In this document: piece after piece, positions 23,819 to 32,193 of the stretch
Layout: the number at the start of each line of letters is the position of its first letter
How positions within the stretch are numbered: position 1 is the stretch's first letter
Assembly (NCBI RefSeq): GCF_005222805.1
Contig: NZ_STGC01000005.1
Location: 720,456-784,455 of the forward strand
DNA length: 64,000 nt
Direction: 5' to 3'
Origin: Devosia sp. FKR38
GTDB lineage: Bacteria > Pseudomonadota > Alphaproteobacteria > Rhizobiales > Devosiaceae
The notes under the pieces: generated by a model
What the model was told of the DNA's origin: nothing
The model's database searches: none
Seen by the model: the letters and a program-made list of their open reading frames with translations, nothing else
Translations under genes and position numbers: made by a program

Positions 23819-25276
23819 ATGACCGTCACCGTCGCTATTGTCGGTCGCCCCAATGTCGGCAAGTCCACGCTGTTCAACCGGCTGGTCGGCCGCAAGATCG
23901 CGCTGGTCGATGACACCCCCGGTGTCACGCGCGACCGGCGCGAGGCCGAGGGCCGTATCGCCGATCTGACCTTCCGCCTGCTCGATACCGCCGGCTATGA
24001 GGATGTCACCGATGGCAGCCTCGAAGACCGCATGCGCCAGCAGACCGAGCTGGCCATCCGCGAAGCCGATGTCATCCTGTTCATGATCGACGCCCGTGCC
24101 GGCGTGGTCCCGCTCGATCAGCGCTTTGCCCAGGTGCTGCGCAAGGCCGGCAAGACCGTGCATCTGGTCGGCAACAAGGCCGAGAGCGGCGCCGCCGAAG
24201 CGGGCCTCGTGGAAGCCTTCAAGCTCGGCTTCGGCGAAGCTATTGCCCTGTCGGCTGAGCATGGCCTGGGCCTGGCCGATCTCTATTCCATCGTCTCGGA
24301 AGCCATCGACCGCGCTGCTGCCGCCAAGGAAGCCGAGCAGGAGGACGTGCCCGATATCGATGAACTGCCCGCGGTCGATGTCGACATCACCGAGGACATG
24401 CTCGAAGGCGAGGGCGACGAAGCCACCCTGCGCTGGAACCCCAATCGCTACCTCAACGTCGCCATCGTCGGCCGGCCCAATGCTGGCAAGTCCACGCTGA
24501 TCAACCGCATGGTGGGCGAAGAGCGCGTGCTGGTCGGCCCTGAGGCCGGCATCACCCGCGATTCCATCCTGGTCCCCTGGGAATGGGAAGGCCGCGTCAT
24601 CAACCTGGTCGACACCGCCGGCATCCGCCGCCGCTCGCGCGTCACCGAAAAGCTCGAGAAGCTGGCCGTGGGCGATAGCCTGCGCTCCATCCAATATGCC
24701 GAAGTCGTCGTGCTGATGCTCGACGCCACCGTGCCCTTTGAAAAGCAGGATCTGGCACTGGCCGATCTGGTCGAGCGCGAGGGCCGCGCCCTGGTGATCG
24801 CCGTCAACAAATGGGACCTCATTGAGGACAAGAATGCCGCTTTGGCCCATCTGCGCGAGGCCTGCGAGCGCCTGCTGCCGCAGCTGCGCGGCGTGCCGCT
24901 GGTGACCCTGTCTGGCCTGACCGGCAAGAATATCGACAAGCTCATGGATGCCATCTTTGCCATCGAGCGCTCGTGGAACTCCCATGTCTCCACCGCCCGG
25001 CTCAATCGCTGGCTCTCCGGCATGGTCGATGGACATCCGCCACCGGCCGTCTCGGGTCGCCGTCTCAAGCTGCGCTATATGACGCAGGCCAAGACGCGGC
25101 CGCCCAGCTTCATCCTGTTTGCCTCGCGCCCCGATGTGTTGCCCACATCCTACCAGCGCTATCTGGTCAATGGCCTGCGCGAAGCCTTCAACATCAAGGG
25201 CACGCCCATCCGGCTCTGGGTGCGCGGCGGCAGCAGCAATCCCTATGACGATCCGAGCAAGCGCCGCCTGGGCTGA
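23819..25276 (+). CDS. der: Ribosome-associated GTPase Der (EngA)
   Basis: 485 aa with two tandem Era-like GTPase domains. First: P-loop GRPNVGKSTLFN, DTPGVTRD and DTAGYED. Second (about residues 215-390): GRPNAGKSTLIN, NKWD and DTAGIRRRSRV. A C-terminal KH-like domain ends SNPYDDPSKRRLG. Der is needed for 50S subunit assembly. An acidic linker (DVPDIDELPAVDVD) joins the two GTPase domains. GGAA lies upstream of the ATG. Confidence 0.97.
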   Translation: MTVTVAIVGRPNVGKSTLFNRLVGRKIALVDDTPGVTRDRREAEGRIADLTFRLLDTAGYEDVTDGSLEDRMRQQTELAIREADVILFMIDARAGVVPLDQRFAQVLRKAGKTVHLVGNKAESGAAEAGLVEAFKLGFGEAIALSAEHGLGLADLYSIVSEAIDRAAAAKEAEQEDVPDIDELPAVDVDITEDMLEGEGDEATLRWNPNRYLNVAIVGRPNAGKSTLINRMVGEERVLVGPEAGITRDSILVPWEWEGRVINLVDTAGIRRRSRVTEKLEKLAVGDSLRSIQYAEVVVLMLDATVPFEKQDLALADLVEREGRALVIAVNKWDLIEDKNAALAHLREACERLLPQLRGVPLVTLSGLTGKNIDKLMDAIFAIERSWNSHVSTARLNRWLSGMVDGHPPPAVSGRRLKLRYMTQAKTRPPSFILFASRPDVLPTSYQRYLVNGLREAFNIKGTPIRLWVRGGSSNPYDDPSKRRLG

Positions 25277-25303
25277 TCGCCCTGGCTGCGACTAATTTGG
25301 TGG

Positions 25304-25325
25304 ACCCATGGCGCGCGCCATGGGT
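25304..25325. terminator. 22-bp perfect palindrome after der
   Basis: ACCCATGGCGC/GCGCCATGGGT, a perfect uninterrupted palindrome 28 bp past the der stop, followed by TTTG. As RNA it would fold with a small central loop and could end the der transcript. As DNA it could be a protein site before the CBS-protein gene. Confidence 0.45.
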
Positions 25326-25393
25326 TTGCCCCTATATTGCACGCGCTGAAGCGACCCGATGCTGAGTGCGGGGCCGCATGTATTGAAACCGCT

Positions 25394-26683
25394 TTGTTTA
25401 TTGAACTTTTGATCGTCGTCGTTCTGACCATCGTCAACGGCCTGTTGGCAATGTCGGAGCTGGCAGTCGTCTCCGCCCGTCCGGCCCGTCTGCGCACCAT
25501 GGCCGATCAGGGCAACCGTGGCGCCGCCATGGCCATCACCCTGGCTGAAGACCCCGGCAAGTTCCTCTCCTCCGTGCAGATCGGCATCACCCTGGTCGGC
25601 ATTCTCTCGGGCGCCTTCTCCGGCGCCACCCTGGGCCTGCGCCTCTCCGACTGGCTGCGCGACGTCGGCGTCGCCAGCAATGTCGCCGATGTGCTGGGCG
25701 TCGGCGTTGTCGTGGTGGGCATCACCTATATCTCGCTGATCCTGGGCGAACTGGTGCCCAAGCAGATTGCCCTGCGCGATGCCGAAGGCGTCGCCGCCCG
25801 CGTCGCGCCGGCCATGAAGCTGGTCGCCACCATCGGCTCGCCCATCGTCTGGATCCTCGATGTCTCCGGCAAGGCCGTGCTGGCCCTCTTGGGGCAGGCC
25901 GGCCAGTCCGAAGAGACAGTCACCGAGGAAGAGGTCAAGACCATCATCGCCGAGGCCACCTCGGCCGGCGTGATCGAATCCGATGAGCATTCCATGATCT
26001 CGGGCGTCATGCGCCTGGCCGACCGCTCGGCCCGTGGCCTGATGACGCCGCGGCTGGACGTCGACGTGCTCGATCTCTCCGACGACAGCGACGAAATCCG
26101 CCGCACTATTCTCAGCACCAGCCGCTCGCGCCTGTTGGTGCAGGACGGCGATGCTGATTCCATCATTGGCGTCGTTGCCATCAAGGACATCATCGGCGTC
26201 TTCGCCAATGGCCTGCCGCTCGAGCTGCGTAAATTTGTCCAGCCGGTGCCCGTGGTCATGGATCATGCCGAGGCGCTCGATGTGGTGCGTGCTATCCGCA
26301 ATTCCACCGTGCACATGGCCCTGGTGGTCGACGAATACGGCCATTTCGAAGGCATCGTTACCTCGGCCGATATTCTTGAGGTCATCACCGGCGTCTTCCA
26401 GGAAGAGACTGGCGACGATCCGGCCCTGGTACGCCGCGAAGACGGCTCGTGGCTGGTCGCCGGCTGGATGCCGGTCGATGAGTTCGGCGACAAGCTCAAG
26501 GTCACCATTCCGCGCGACGCCAAATACGAGACGGTCGCCGGCTATGTGCTCTCCATCATCAACCGCCTCCCGGCGGAGGGCGAGACCTTTGAACACAATG
26601 GCTGGAAATTTGAAGTGGTCGACCTCGACGGCCGCCGCATCGACAAGATCATGATGACCCGGCTGGGCGACACCGCCGGCTGA
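25394..26683 (+). CDS. CNNM/CorC-type hemolysin family protein (DUF21, CBS pair, CorC_HlyC)
   Basis: About 429 aa. The N-terminal DUF21 transmembrane domain begins with IVNGLLAMSELAVVSARPARL; two CBS domains follow (about residues 195-310), with MTPRLDVDVLDL opening the first; the C-terminal transporter-associated domain includes GWMPVDEFGDKL. Related proteins take part in Mg2+/Co2+ efflux or cation homeostasis. The start is uncertain: the frame is open from a TTG at 25337, and TTG at 25394 gives the N-terminus usual for the family. Confidence 0.87.
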   Translation: MFIELLIVVVLTIVNGLLAMSELAVVSARPARLRTMADQGNRGAAMAITLAEDPGKFLSSVQIGITLVGILSGAFSGATLGLRLSDWLRDVGVASNVADVLGVGVVVVGITYISLILGELVPKQIALRDAEGVAARVAPAMKLVATIGSPIVWILDVSGKAVLALLGQAGQSEETVTEEEVKTIIAEATSAGVIESDEHSMISGVMRLADRSARGLMTPRLDVDVLDLSDDSDEIRRTILSTSRSRLLVQDGDADSIIGVVAIKDIIGVFANGLPLELRKFVQPVPVVMDHAEALDVVRAIRNSTVHMALVVDEYGHFEGIVTSADILEVITGVFQEETGDDPALVRREDGSWLVAGWMPVDEFGDKLKVTIPRDAKYETVAGYVLSIINRLPAEGETFEHNGWKFEVVDLDGRRIDKIMMTRLGDTAG

Positions 26684-26732
26684 CAGCAACCCTGGCACAC
26701 GGCTTGCGGGCCGTGTGCTCGCCGCTGGCGGG

Positions 26733-27329
26733 CTAGAGCGTCATGCCCATCCACACTGACCGGCCCGTGTCGATCAGCGGCCCAAAGCCGCTGCGCGTCC
26801 AGAAGGCCACGCCGCCGGTATTGGCCGTGCTGGCGCCCAGGTGGATGCCTGGCACGCCCGCCGCCCGCGCCTCGGCGACCCAGCGCTGCAGCAATTGCGT
26901 GCCAACGCCCTGGCCGCGCAGCCGCGCCCGCAGGTTCATGTGAATATGCGCCGGATAGGTCGCCACCAGATCGGCTGGATGCACTTCGGGTGCCTTGATG
27001 CCGGCCACCCGCTGCCGGTCCGCTGCCGTCCAGTCGGGGGAGGGGGCGGCATAGCGCGCGCGCAGCGCCGGCCACCACTGCTGTTCCAGCTTGGCCGCAA
27101 AGGCGGGCGTATCGAACGTGCCCACGATATAGCCGGCCACGCCCATCTCATCCTCGGCCAGGATCACCCGTTCGGGCTCTACCACGCCATAGGGCGCGGC
27201 ATAGATGTGGCCCACCAGCTGCGGGTCCGAATAGTCGGCGCTGGCATCCTTGCCGGCGTCGGCCGTGGTCAGGCAGATGTCATAAAGCGCATCCAGATCG
27301 TCCGGCCGGTATGCCCGCAAGATTACCAT
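26733..27329 (-). CDS. GNAT family N-acetyltransferase (OGA C-terminal-like)
   Basis: 198 aa. The N-terminus AYRPDDLDALYDICLTTADAG with GHIYAAPYGV and GYIVGTFDT resembles the acetyltransferase-like C-terminal domain of eukaryotic O-GlcNAcase, a known bacterial GNAT branch. The acetyl-CoA loop is R-L-R-G-Q-G-V-G-T, and the later LGASTANTGGVAFWTRSGF is typical GNAT. Substrate unknown. It is transcribed toward the CBS gene, convergent, with the SDR gene 10 bp upstream in the same direction. Confidence 0.85.
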   Translation of the reverse strand: MVILRAYRPDDLDALYDICLTTADAGKDASADYSDPQLVGHIYAAPYGVVEPERVILAEDEMGVAGYIVGTFDTPAFAAKLEQQWWPALRARYAAPSPDWTAADRQRVAGIKAPEVHPADLVATYPAHIHMNLRARLRGQGVGTQLLQRWVAEARAAGVPGIHLGASTANTGGVAFWTRSGFGPLIDTGRSVWMGMTL

Positions 27330-27338
27330 GCTATGCGC

Positions 27339-28073
27339 CTAGATCTCGCCGAACGCGCCGGTGGTGAAGTCGAACAGCTTACCGCTCTCCTTGAGCGACG
27401 GGCTCAGCATGTCCACCAGCTTTGGCGCCACATCGGCGGGCGACGGCAGCGTTGCCGGGTCCTCCCCGGGCATGGCCTTGGCCCGCATCGCCGTGCGCAC
27501 CGCGCCGGGATAGAACACATTGGCCTTGACCTTGGATTGCTCCAGCTCGCCCGCATAGGACTTGACCATGGCGTCCAGCGCCGCCTTGCTGGCGGCATAG
27601 AGCCCCCAGAACGGCCGCGCCGAGCGCGCCGAGGACGAGGACACAAACACCGCGCGACCCGCCTGCGCCTGGCGCAGCAGCAGGTCGGTCGAGCGCAGCA
27701 GGCGATAATTGGCCGTCACATTGACCGCCATCACCTTGTCGAAATCTTCCGGCTTCACATGCGCCAGCGGGCTGAGCACGCCCAGCTGCCCGGCATTGGC
27801 GATCAGCCCATCCAAGGCGCCCCAGCGCTCGAAAATGGCCGCACCCAGCCGGTCGATGGCGTCGCCATCGCGCAGGTCCAGCGGCACAAGCGTCGCTGAC
27901 GAGCCCAGGTCCTGGATTTCGTCGTCCAGCTCTTCCAGCCCGCCCACGGTGCGGGCCACGGCCACCACATGGGCGCCACGGCGCGCTGCCTCGCGGGCAC
28001 TCGCATAGCCAAGACCGCGCGATGCGCCCGTAACGAGGATGACCTTGCCGGCAAGGTCCTTATTCTGAGCCAT
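27339..28073 (-). CDS. Short-chain dehydrogenase/reductase
   Basis: 244 aa classical SDR. Cofactor motif TGASRGLG, NAG in ANAGQLGVL, catalytic Ser in VSSSSARSA and Y-x3-K in LYAASKAAL. It probably uses NAD(P)H. The start overlaps the purF stop as TAATG, so it is translationally coupled to purF, an arrangement common in Hyphomicrobiales. The substrate cannot be assigned. Confidence 0.92.
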   Translation of the reverse strand: MAQNKDLAGKVILVTGASRGLGYASAREAARRGAHVVAVARTVGGLEELDDEIQDLGSSATLVPLDLRDGDAIDRLGAAIFERWGALDGLIANAGQLGVLSPLAHVKPEDFDKVMAVNVTANYRLLRSTDLLLRQAQAGRAVFVSSSSARSARPFWGLYAASKAALDAMVKSYAGELEQSKVKANVFYPGAVRTAMRAKAMPGEDPATLPSPADVAPKLVDMLSPSLKESGKLFDFTTGAFGEI

Positions 28074-29575
28074 TAACCGGCCTCTTTCAGCATGGAAATT
28101 TGCTTGTGGTCGTTCTTGCTGCGGCCATTGAGGTCCGTCAACTGCGTCGGATAGTCACCGGTGAAATAGTGGTCGGTGAACTGCGGCGCCTGCGCATTGC
28201 GCTTCTCGCCGCCCACGGCGTCATAGAGCCCATCGATCGACAGGAACGCCAGGGAATCGGCACCGATATATTTGCACATCGAGGCGAGGTCGGCATGCTG
28301 GTTGGCCAGCAGCTTTTCCGGGTCCGGCGTGTCGATGCCGTAGTAGTCCGAGTAATAGATCATCGGGCTGGCCACGCGGATATGCACTTCGGTGGCGCCG
28401 GCCTCGCGCATCATCTGCACGATCTTGATCGAGGTCGTGCCGCGCACGATGGAATCATCGATCAGCACCACGCGCTTGCCGGCGATCTCGGCGCGGTTGG
28501 CCGAATGCTTGAGCTTGACGCCAAAGGCGCGGATCGACTGCGTCGGCTCGATGAAAGTGCGGCCGACATAATGGTTGCGGATAATGCCCAGCTCGAACGG
28601 AATGCCGCTGGCCTGCGCAAAGCCGATGGCTGCCGGCGTGCCGCCATCGGGCACCGGCACCACCACATCAGCCTCAACCGGGGCTTCCTTGGCCAGGTTG
28701 ATGCCCATGCGCTTGCGCGCCACATAGACGCTGCGGCCCGAAACCACCGAATCCGGCCGCGCGAAATAGACATATTCAAACAGGCACGGGCGCTCGGGCT
28801 GATTGCGGGCCGGCTTGCGCGCCTCGATGGTGATCGAGCCATCGGGCTGGATCTCGCAGATGATGACTTCGCCGTTTTCCACGTCGCGGATATATTTGGC
28901 GCCGATGATGTCGAGCGCACAGGTTTCCGAGCAGAAGATCGGCTTGCCATCCAGCTCACCCATTACCAGCGGGCGGATGCCGATGGGGTCGCGCGCCGCG
29001 ATCAGCTTGGTGCGCGTCATAGCCAACATTGCATAGCCGCCTTCCATCTGGCGGATGGCGTCGATGAAGCGGTCGGTGGTCGAGCTGTGGCGCGAGCGGG
29101 CCACCAGGTGCAGCACTACCTCGGTGTCCGAGGTCGACTGGCAGATGGCGCCGGTGGCGATGATCTGGCGACGCAGCGTCAGCCCATTGGTGAAATTGCC
29201 ATTGTGGGCAATGGCGATGCCACCATCTTCCAGCTCGGCAAACAGCGGCTGCACATTGCGCAGCGCCACTTCGCCTGTCGTCGAATAGCGGGTGTGGCCG
29301 ATCGAGATCGAACCGGGGAGCTTGGCCAATAGGGCCGGGTCCGTATAGTGGTCGCCCACCAGGCCCATGCGCTTTTCGGTATGGAACTGGCGGCCATCGA
29401 AGCTGACGATGCCGGCGGCTTCCTGCCCGCGATGCTGCAGCGCATGCAGCCCCAGGGCGGTCAGCGTGGCCGCATCACTATGCCCCAGAATGCCAAACAC
29501 ACCGCACTCTTCATGCAGTGTGTCGCCGTCGAGATCAAAACTGTCGTCGCTCGGATGGTTCAAGACGCTCTCCAT
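28073..29575 (-). CDS. purF: Amidophosphoribosyltransferase
   Basis: 500 aa. It catalyses the first committed step of purine synthesis (PRPP + glutamine to phosphoribosylamine). An N-terminal propeptide of 23 residues precedes the nucleophile Cys24 (EECGVFGILG). The glutaminase domain has RGQEAAG and GHTRYSTTG, and the phosphoribosyltransferase domain has the PRPP loop VVLIDDSIVRGTTS. The ATG at 29575 fits the family; an open extension upstream does not. Confidence 0.96.
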   Translation of the reverse strand: MESVLNHPSDDSFDLDGDTLHEECGVFGILGHSDAATLTALGLHALQHRGQEAAGIVSFDGRQFHTEKRMGLVGDHYTDPALLAKLPGSISIGHTRYSTTGEVALRNVQPLFAELEDGGIAIAHNGNFTNGLTLRRQIIATGAICQSTSDTEVVLHLVARSRHSSTTDRFIDAIRQMEGGYAMLAMTRTKLIAARDPIGIRPLVMGELDGKPIFCSETCALDIIGAKYIRDVENGEVIICEIQPDGSITIEARKPARNQPERPCLFEYVYFARPDSVVSGRSVYVARKRMGINLAKEAPVEADVVVPVPDGGTPAAIGFAQASGIPFELGIIRNHYVGRTFIEPTQSIRAFGVKLKHSANRAEIAGKRVVLIDDSIVRGTTSIKIVQMMREAGATEVHIRVASPMIYYSDYYGIDTPDPEKLLANQHADLASMCKYIGADSLAFLSIDGLYDAVGGEKRNAQAPQFTDHYFTGDYPTQLTDLNGRSKNDHKQISMLKEAG

Positions 29576-29726
29576 ACCAATGCTCGTCCCCTGCGGCAGC
29601 GCTTGCGCCTGCCGGGCGGAACGTCCGATGCAGGGCCGGTGGTCCTGCATCTAGCCCAATTTCGGGACCGCGACCACCGCCTGTCCCGGAGGGCAGGGTT
29701 GTCGCGAACGCCGCGTCTGCGCTCGC

Positions 29727-30401
29727 CTAGTTGGCGGTCGTCGCCGGCACGGCAGCCGGGGTCGTCACGGTCGTGGGGGCAACGGCAGCCGGCGTGGTCG
29801 CCGCCGCCGGGTCGATGCTGCCGTCTTCGGTGGCGTCAGTGCCTTCTTCCACCGCGGCGGCCGGGCCGCCCGAGGTGTCATCGGTGATGTCCTTGCCACC
29901 CTTGAGGATCTCGTTGACCTGGGTCTCGAGTTCGGGCGGCAGCATGGTGATCAGCGTATTGCCCATGGCCTTCAGATGCGGCAGCGTCTGCGACTGCGCA
30001 GCCCAGGCGGGCAGATTGGTCGGCAGCAGCCAGGTGCCGAAAATGGTGATGACAATGGCGATCAGCACGCCGCGCAGCACGCCGAACACAAAGCCCAGCG
30101 TGCGGTCGATCGGGCCGACGCGGCTGTCGACCACGAAATCGGCAATGCGCATGGTGAGCAGGTGCAGCACGATCAGCGCGACGATGAAGCTCACCACCAC
30201 GGTCGAGATATCGGCCACCAGCTGCTCGGCAATATAGCCGCGCGCGATTTCGGGGTGATACTGCCACATATAGATCGCGATGGCCGCAGAACCGGCCCAG
30301 GTGGCCAGAGACAGCACTTCGCGGGTCAGTCCACGTGCCGTTGCCAGAATTGCCGAAATCAGCACCAGCACACCAACACCAACGTCAAACGCTGTCAGCA
30401 T
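29727..30401 (-). CDS. cvpA: CvpA family membrane protein
   Basis: About 224 aa with four transmembrane helices in the first 140 residues (DVGVGVLVLISAILATARGL ... RTLGFVFGVLRGVLIAIVI), followed by an amphipathic segment and an Ala/Thr/Pro-rich tail. CvpA was named for colicin V production and is linked to envelope homeostasis and, by position, to purF. It lies directly upstream of purF and is transcribed in the same direction. The start is uncertain (ATG 30401 or TTG 30413). Confidence 0.85.
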   Translation of the reverse strand: MLTAFDVGVGVLVLISAILATARGLTREVLSLATWAGSAAIAIYMWQYHPEIARGYIAEQLVADISTVVVSFIVALIVLHLLTMRIADFVVDSRVGPIDRTLGFVFGVLRGVLIAIVITIFGTWLLPTNLPAWAAQSQTLPHLKAMGNTLITMLPPELETQVNEILKGGKDITDDTSGGPAAAVEEGTDATEDGSIDPAAATTPAAVAPTTVTTPAAVPATTAN

Positions 30402-30554
30402 ATTGTTCGCCAAGCTCCATTAGCCGCACAGGCGCTGCCCGAGCCCTGTTGCGGTTCGTTTATCGGCTTTGCGCGCCGCTGCCAAGACCTGCCGGGACAC
30501 CCGGGCGTGATGTGCCCACAAACCATTGGCCTGTGCGCTGCGCCACTGTCGGGG

Positions 30555-31970
30555 TTACCAGCTCTCGCGCTCCGGCTCGGGCGGTGTCCCCGCCGCGGCA
30601 ATCCGCGCCACAAGCTCTGACAGCGTTGAATATTCCGACACATCCAGCCCGCTGTTGCGGTCCGCCGAGCCCAGCCGGCCGGTCGACACCGACTTGAACC
30701 CCAGCTTTTGCGCCTCGCGCAATCGCAATGCGCCATGCACCACCGGGCGCACGCCACCGGCCAGCGAGATTTCCCCGAAATAGACCGAATCCGAGGGCAG
30801 CGGCGAATTGGTGAGCGAGGAGATCAGCGCCGCCGCCACGGCGAGGTCGGCCGCCGGCTCGTTGATTTTGAGCCCGCCCGCCACATTGAGATAGATGTCA
30901 TTGGCGCCGATGCGCACCCCGCAGCGCGTTTCGAGCACCGCCACCACCATGGAGAGCCGCGAACTGTCCCAGCCCACCACGGCCCGGCGCGGCGTGCCCA
31001 GCGGGGAGGGGGAGACTAGCGCCTGGATTTCGATCAGAATCGGCCGCGTCCCTTCGATGCCGGCAAACACCGCCGAGCCCGCCGCGCCCTCGTCGCGCTG
31101 GTCAAGGAACAGCGCGGACGGATTGCCCACCTGTTCGAGCCCCAGCTCGGTCATGGCGAACACGCCGATCTCGTCGGTAGCGCCATAGCGATTCTTCACG
31201 CCGCGCAAAATGCGGAACGTGTGGCTGGTGTCGCCCTCGAAATAGAGCACGGCGTCCACCATGTGCTCGACCACGCGTGGCCCGGCAATCTGCCCGTCCT
31301 TGGTCACATGGCCGACGAGCACCACGGCCGCGCCGCTCTTTTTGGCAAAGCGCGTCAGCGCCTGCGCCGAGGTGCGCACCTGGGTCACTGTGCCCGGCGC
31401 GCTGTCCACCCGGTCGGTCCACAGCGTCTGGATGGAATCGATGATGACGAGATCGGGGGCAGGGCCGTTCTCCAGCGTCGCCAGAATGATCTCGACATTG
31501 GTCTCGGCCGCCAGCAGCACCGCGGCTTCGCCCAGGCCCAGCCGCTGCGCCCGCAGCCGCACCTGCGCCACCGCCTCCTCGCCCGAGACATAGACCACCC
31601 GCTTGCCCAGGTTCGCCAGCGCCGCCGCCGATTGCAACAGCAGCGTCGATTTGCCGATGCCGGGGTCGCCGCCCACCAGCAGCGCCGAACCCTTGACGAA
31701 CCCGCCGCCGGTCACCCTGTCCAGCTCGGCAATCCCGGTCACCACGCGCGCTGCGCTCTCGGTCTCGCCCGACAGCGGCACCAGATTGGCCGGCCGCCCA
31801 TTGGCCTTGGCCGATTTCGGCCCGGCCCCGACGCCAGAATCGGTCATTTCCTCGACAATGGTGTTCCAGTCCCCACAGGCATCACACCGCCCCTGCCAAC
31901 GCGTCGTGACCGCACCACAGGCCTGGCAGACAAAACTCGAACGGGATTTGGCCAATCCGGATACTCGCAT
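30555..31970 (-). CDS. radA: DNA repair protein RadA (Sms)
   Basis: 471 aa. N-terminal zinc finger C-x2-C ... C-x2-C (FVCQACGAV, GRCDACGDW), RecA-like ATPase with Walker A GDPGIGKSTLL and Walker B LVIIDSIQTLW, the RadA-specific KNRYG motif (in GVKNRYGATDE), and a Lon-like C-terminal domain. It drives branch migration in recombination. Homologues usually start at MAKSR, corresponding here to a TTG at 31955. The sequence directly upstream of 31970 belongs to the foreign-looking insert, so its native 5' region may be altered. Confidence 0.95.
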   Translation of the reverse strand: MRVSGLAKSRSSFVCQACGAVTTRWQGRCDACGDWNTIVEEMTDSGVGAGPKSAKANGRPANLVPLSGETESAARVVTGIAELDRVTGGGFVKGSALLVGGDPGIGKSTLLLQSAAALANLGKRVVYVSGEEAVAQVRLRAQRLGLGEAAVLLAAETNVEIILATLENGPAPDLVIIDSIQTLWTDRVDSAPGTVTQVRTSAQALTRFAKKSGAAVVLVGHVTKDGQIAGPRVVEHMVDAVLYFEGDTSHTFRILRGVKNRYGATDEIGVFAMTELGLEQVGNPSALFLDQRDEGAAGSAVFAGIEGTRPILIEIQALVSPSPLGTPRRAVVGWDSSRLSMVVAVLETRCGVRIGANDIYLNVAGGLKINEPAADLAVAAALISSLTNSPLPSDSVYFGEISLAGGVRPVVHGALRLREAQKLGFKSVSTGRLGSADRNSGLDVSEYSTLSELVARIAAAGTPPEPERESW

Positions 31971-32193
31971 TTGGGGTCAGAGCCCTGTGTACTGGAGCAT
32001 CAGATGAGGATCAAGAACAAAAAGGGAACCAAGAAGTTTTGGGGGACGGAGCATGTCGATACGGACCGACGGCAAAGTTTGGTTCTTGCGCAAAAGCAAG
32101 GCAACTACGCCGCGGGTGTACGTCACGGTTCTCGACCTACGCGCATCATGTAACAACGGCATATTCAGTGCGTCGGGCCGGAAACCCAATCGG
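31971..32193. other. Non-coding left flank of FRG-gene insertion
   Basis: 223 bp with lower GC than the surroundings. It begins directly beside the radA start codon with TTGGGGTCAGAGCCC, a sequence resembling the TTTGGGGTCAGAGTC-type ends I recall near some transposon-derived elements. Short open frames cross it on both strands, but none has convincing codon structure. Confidence 0.4.
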
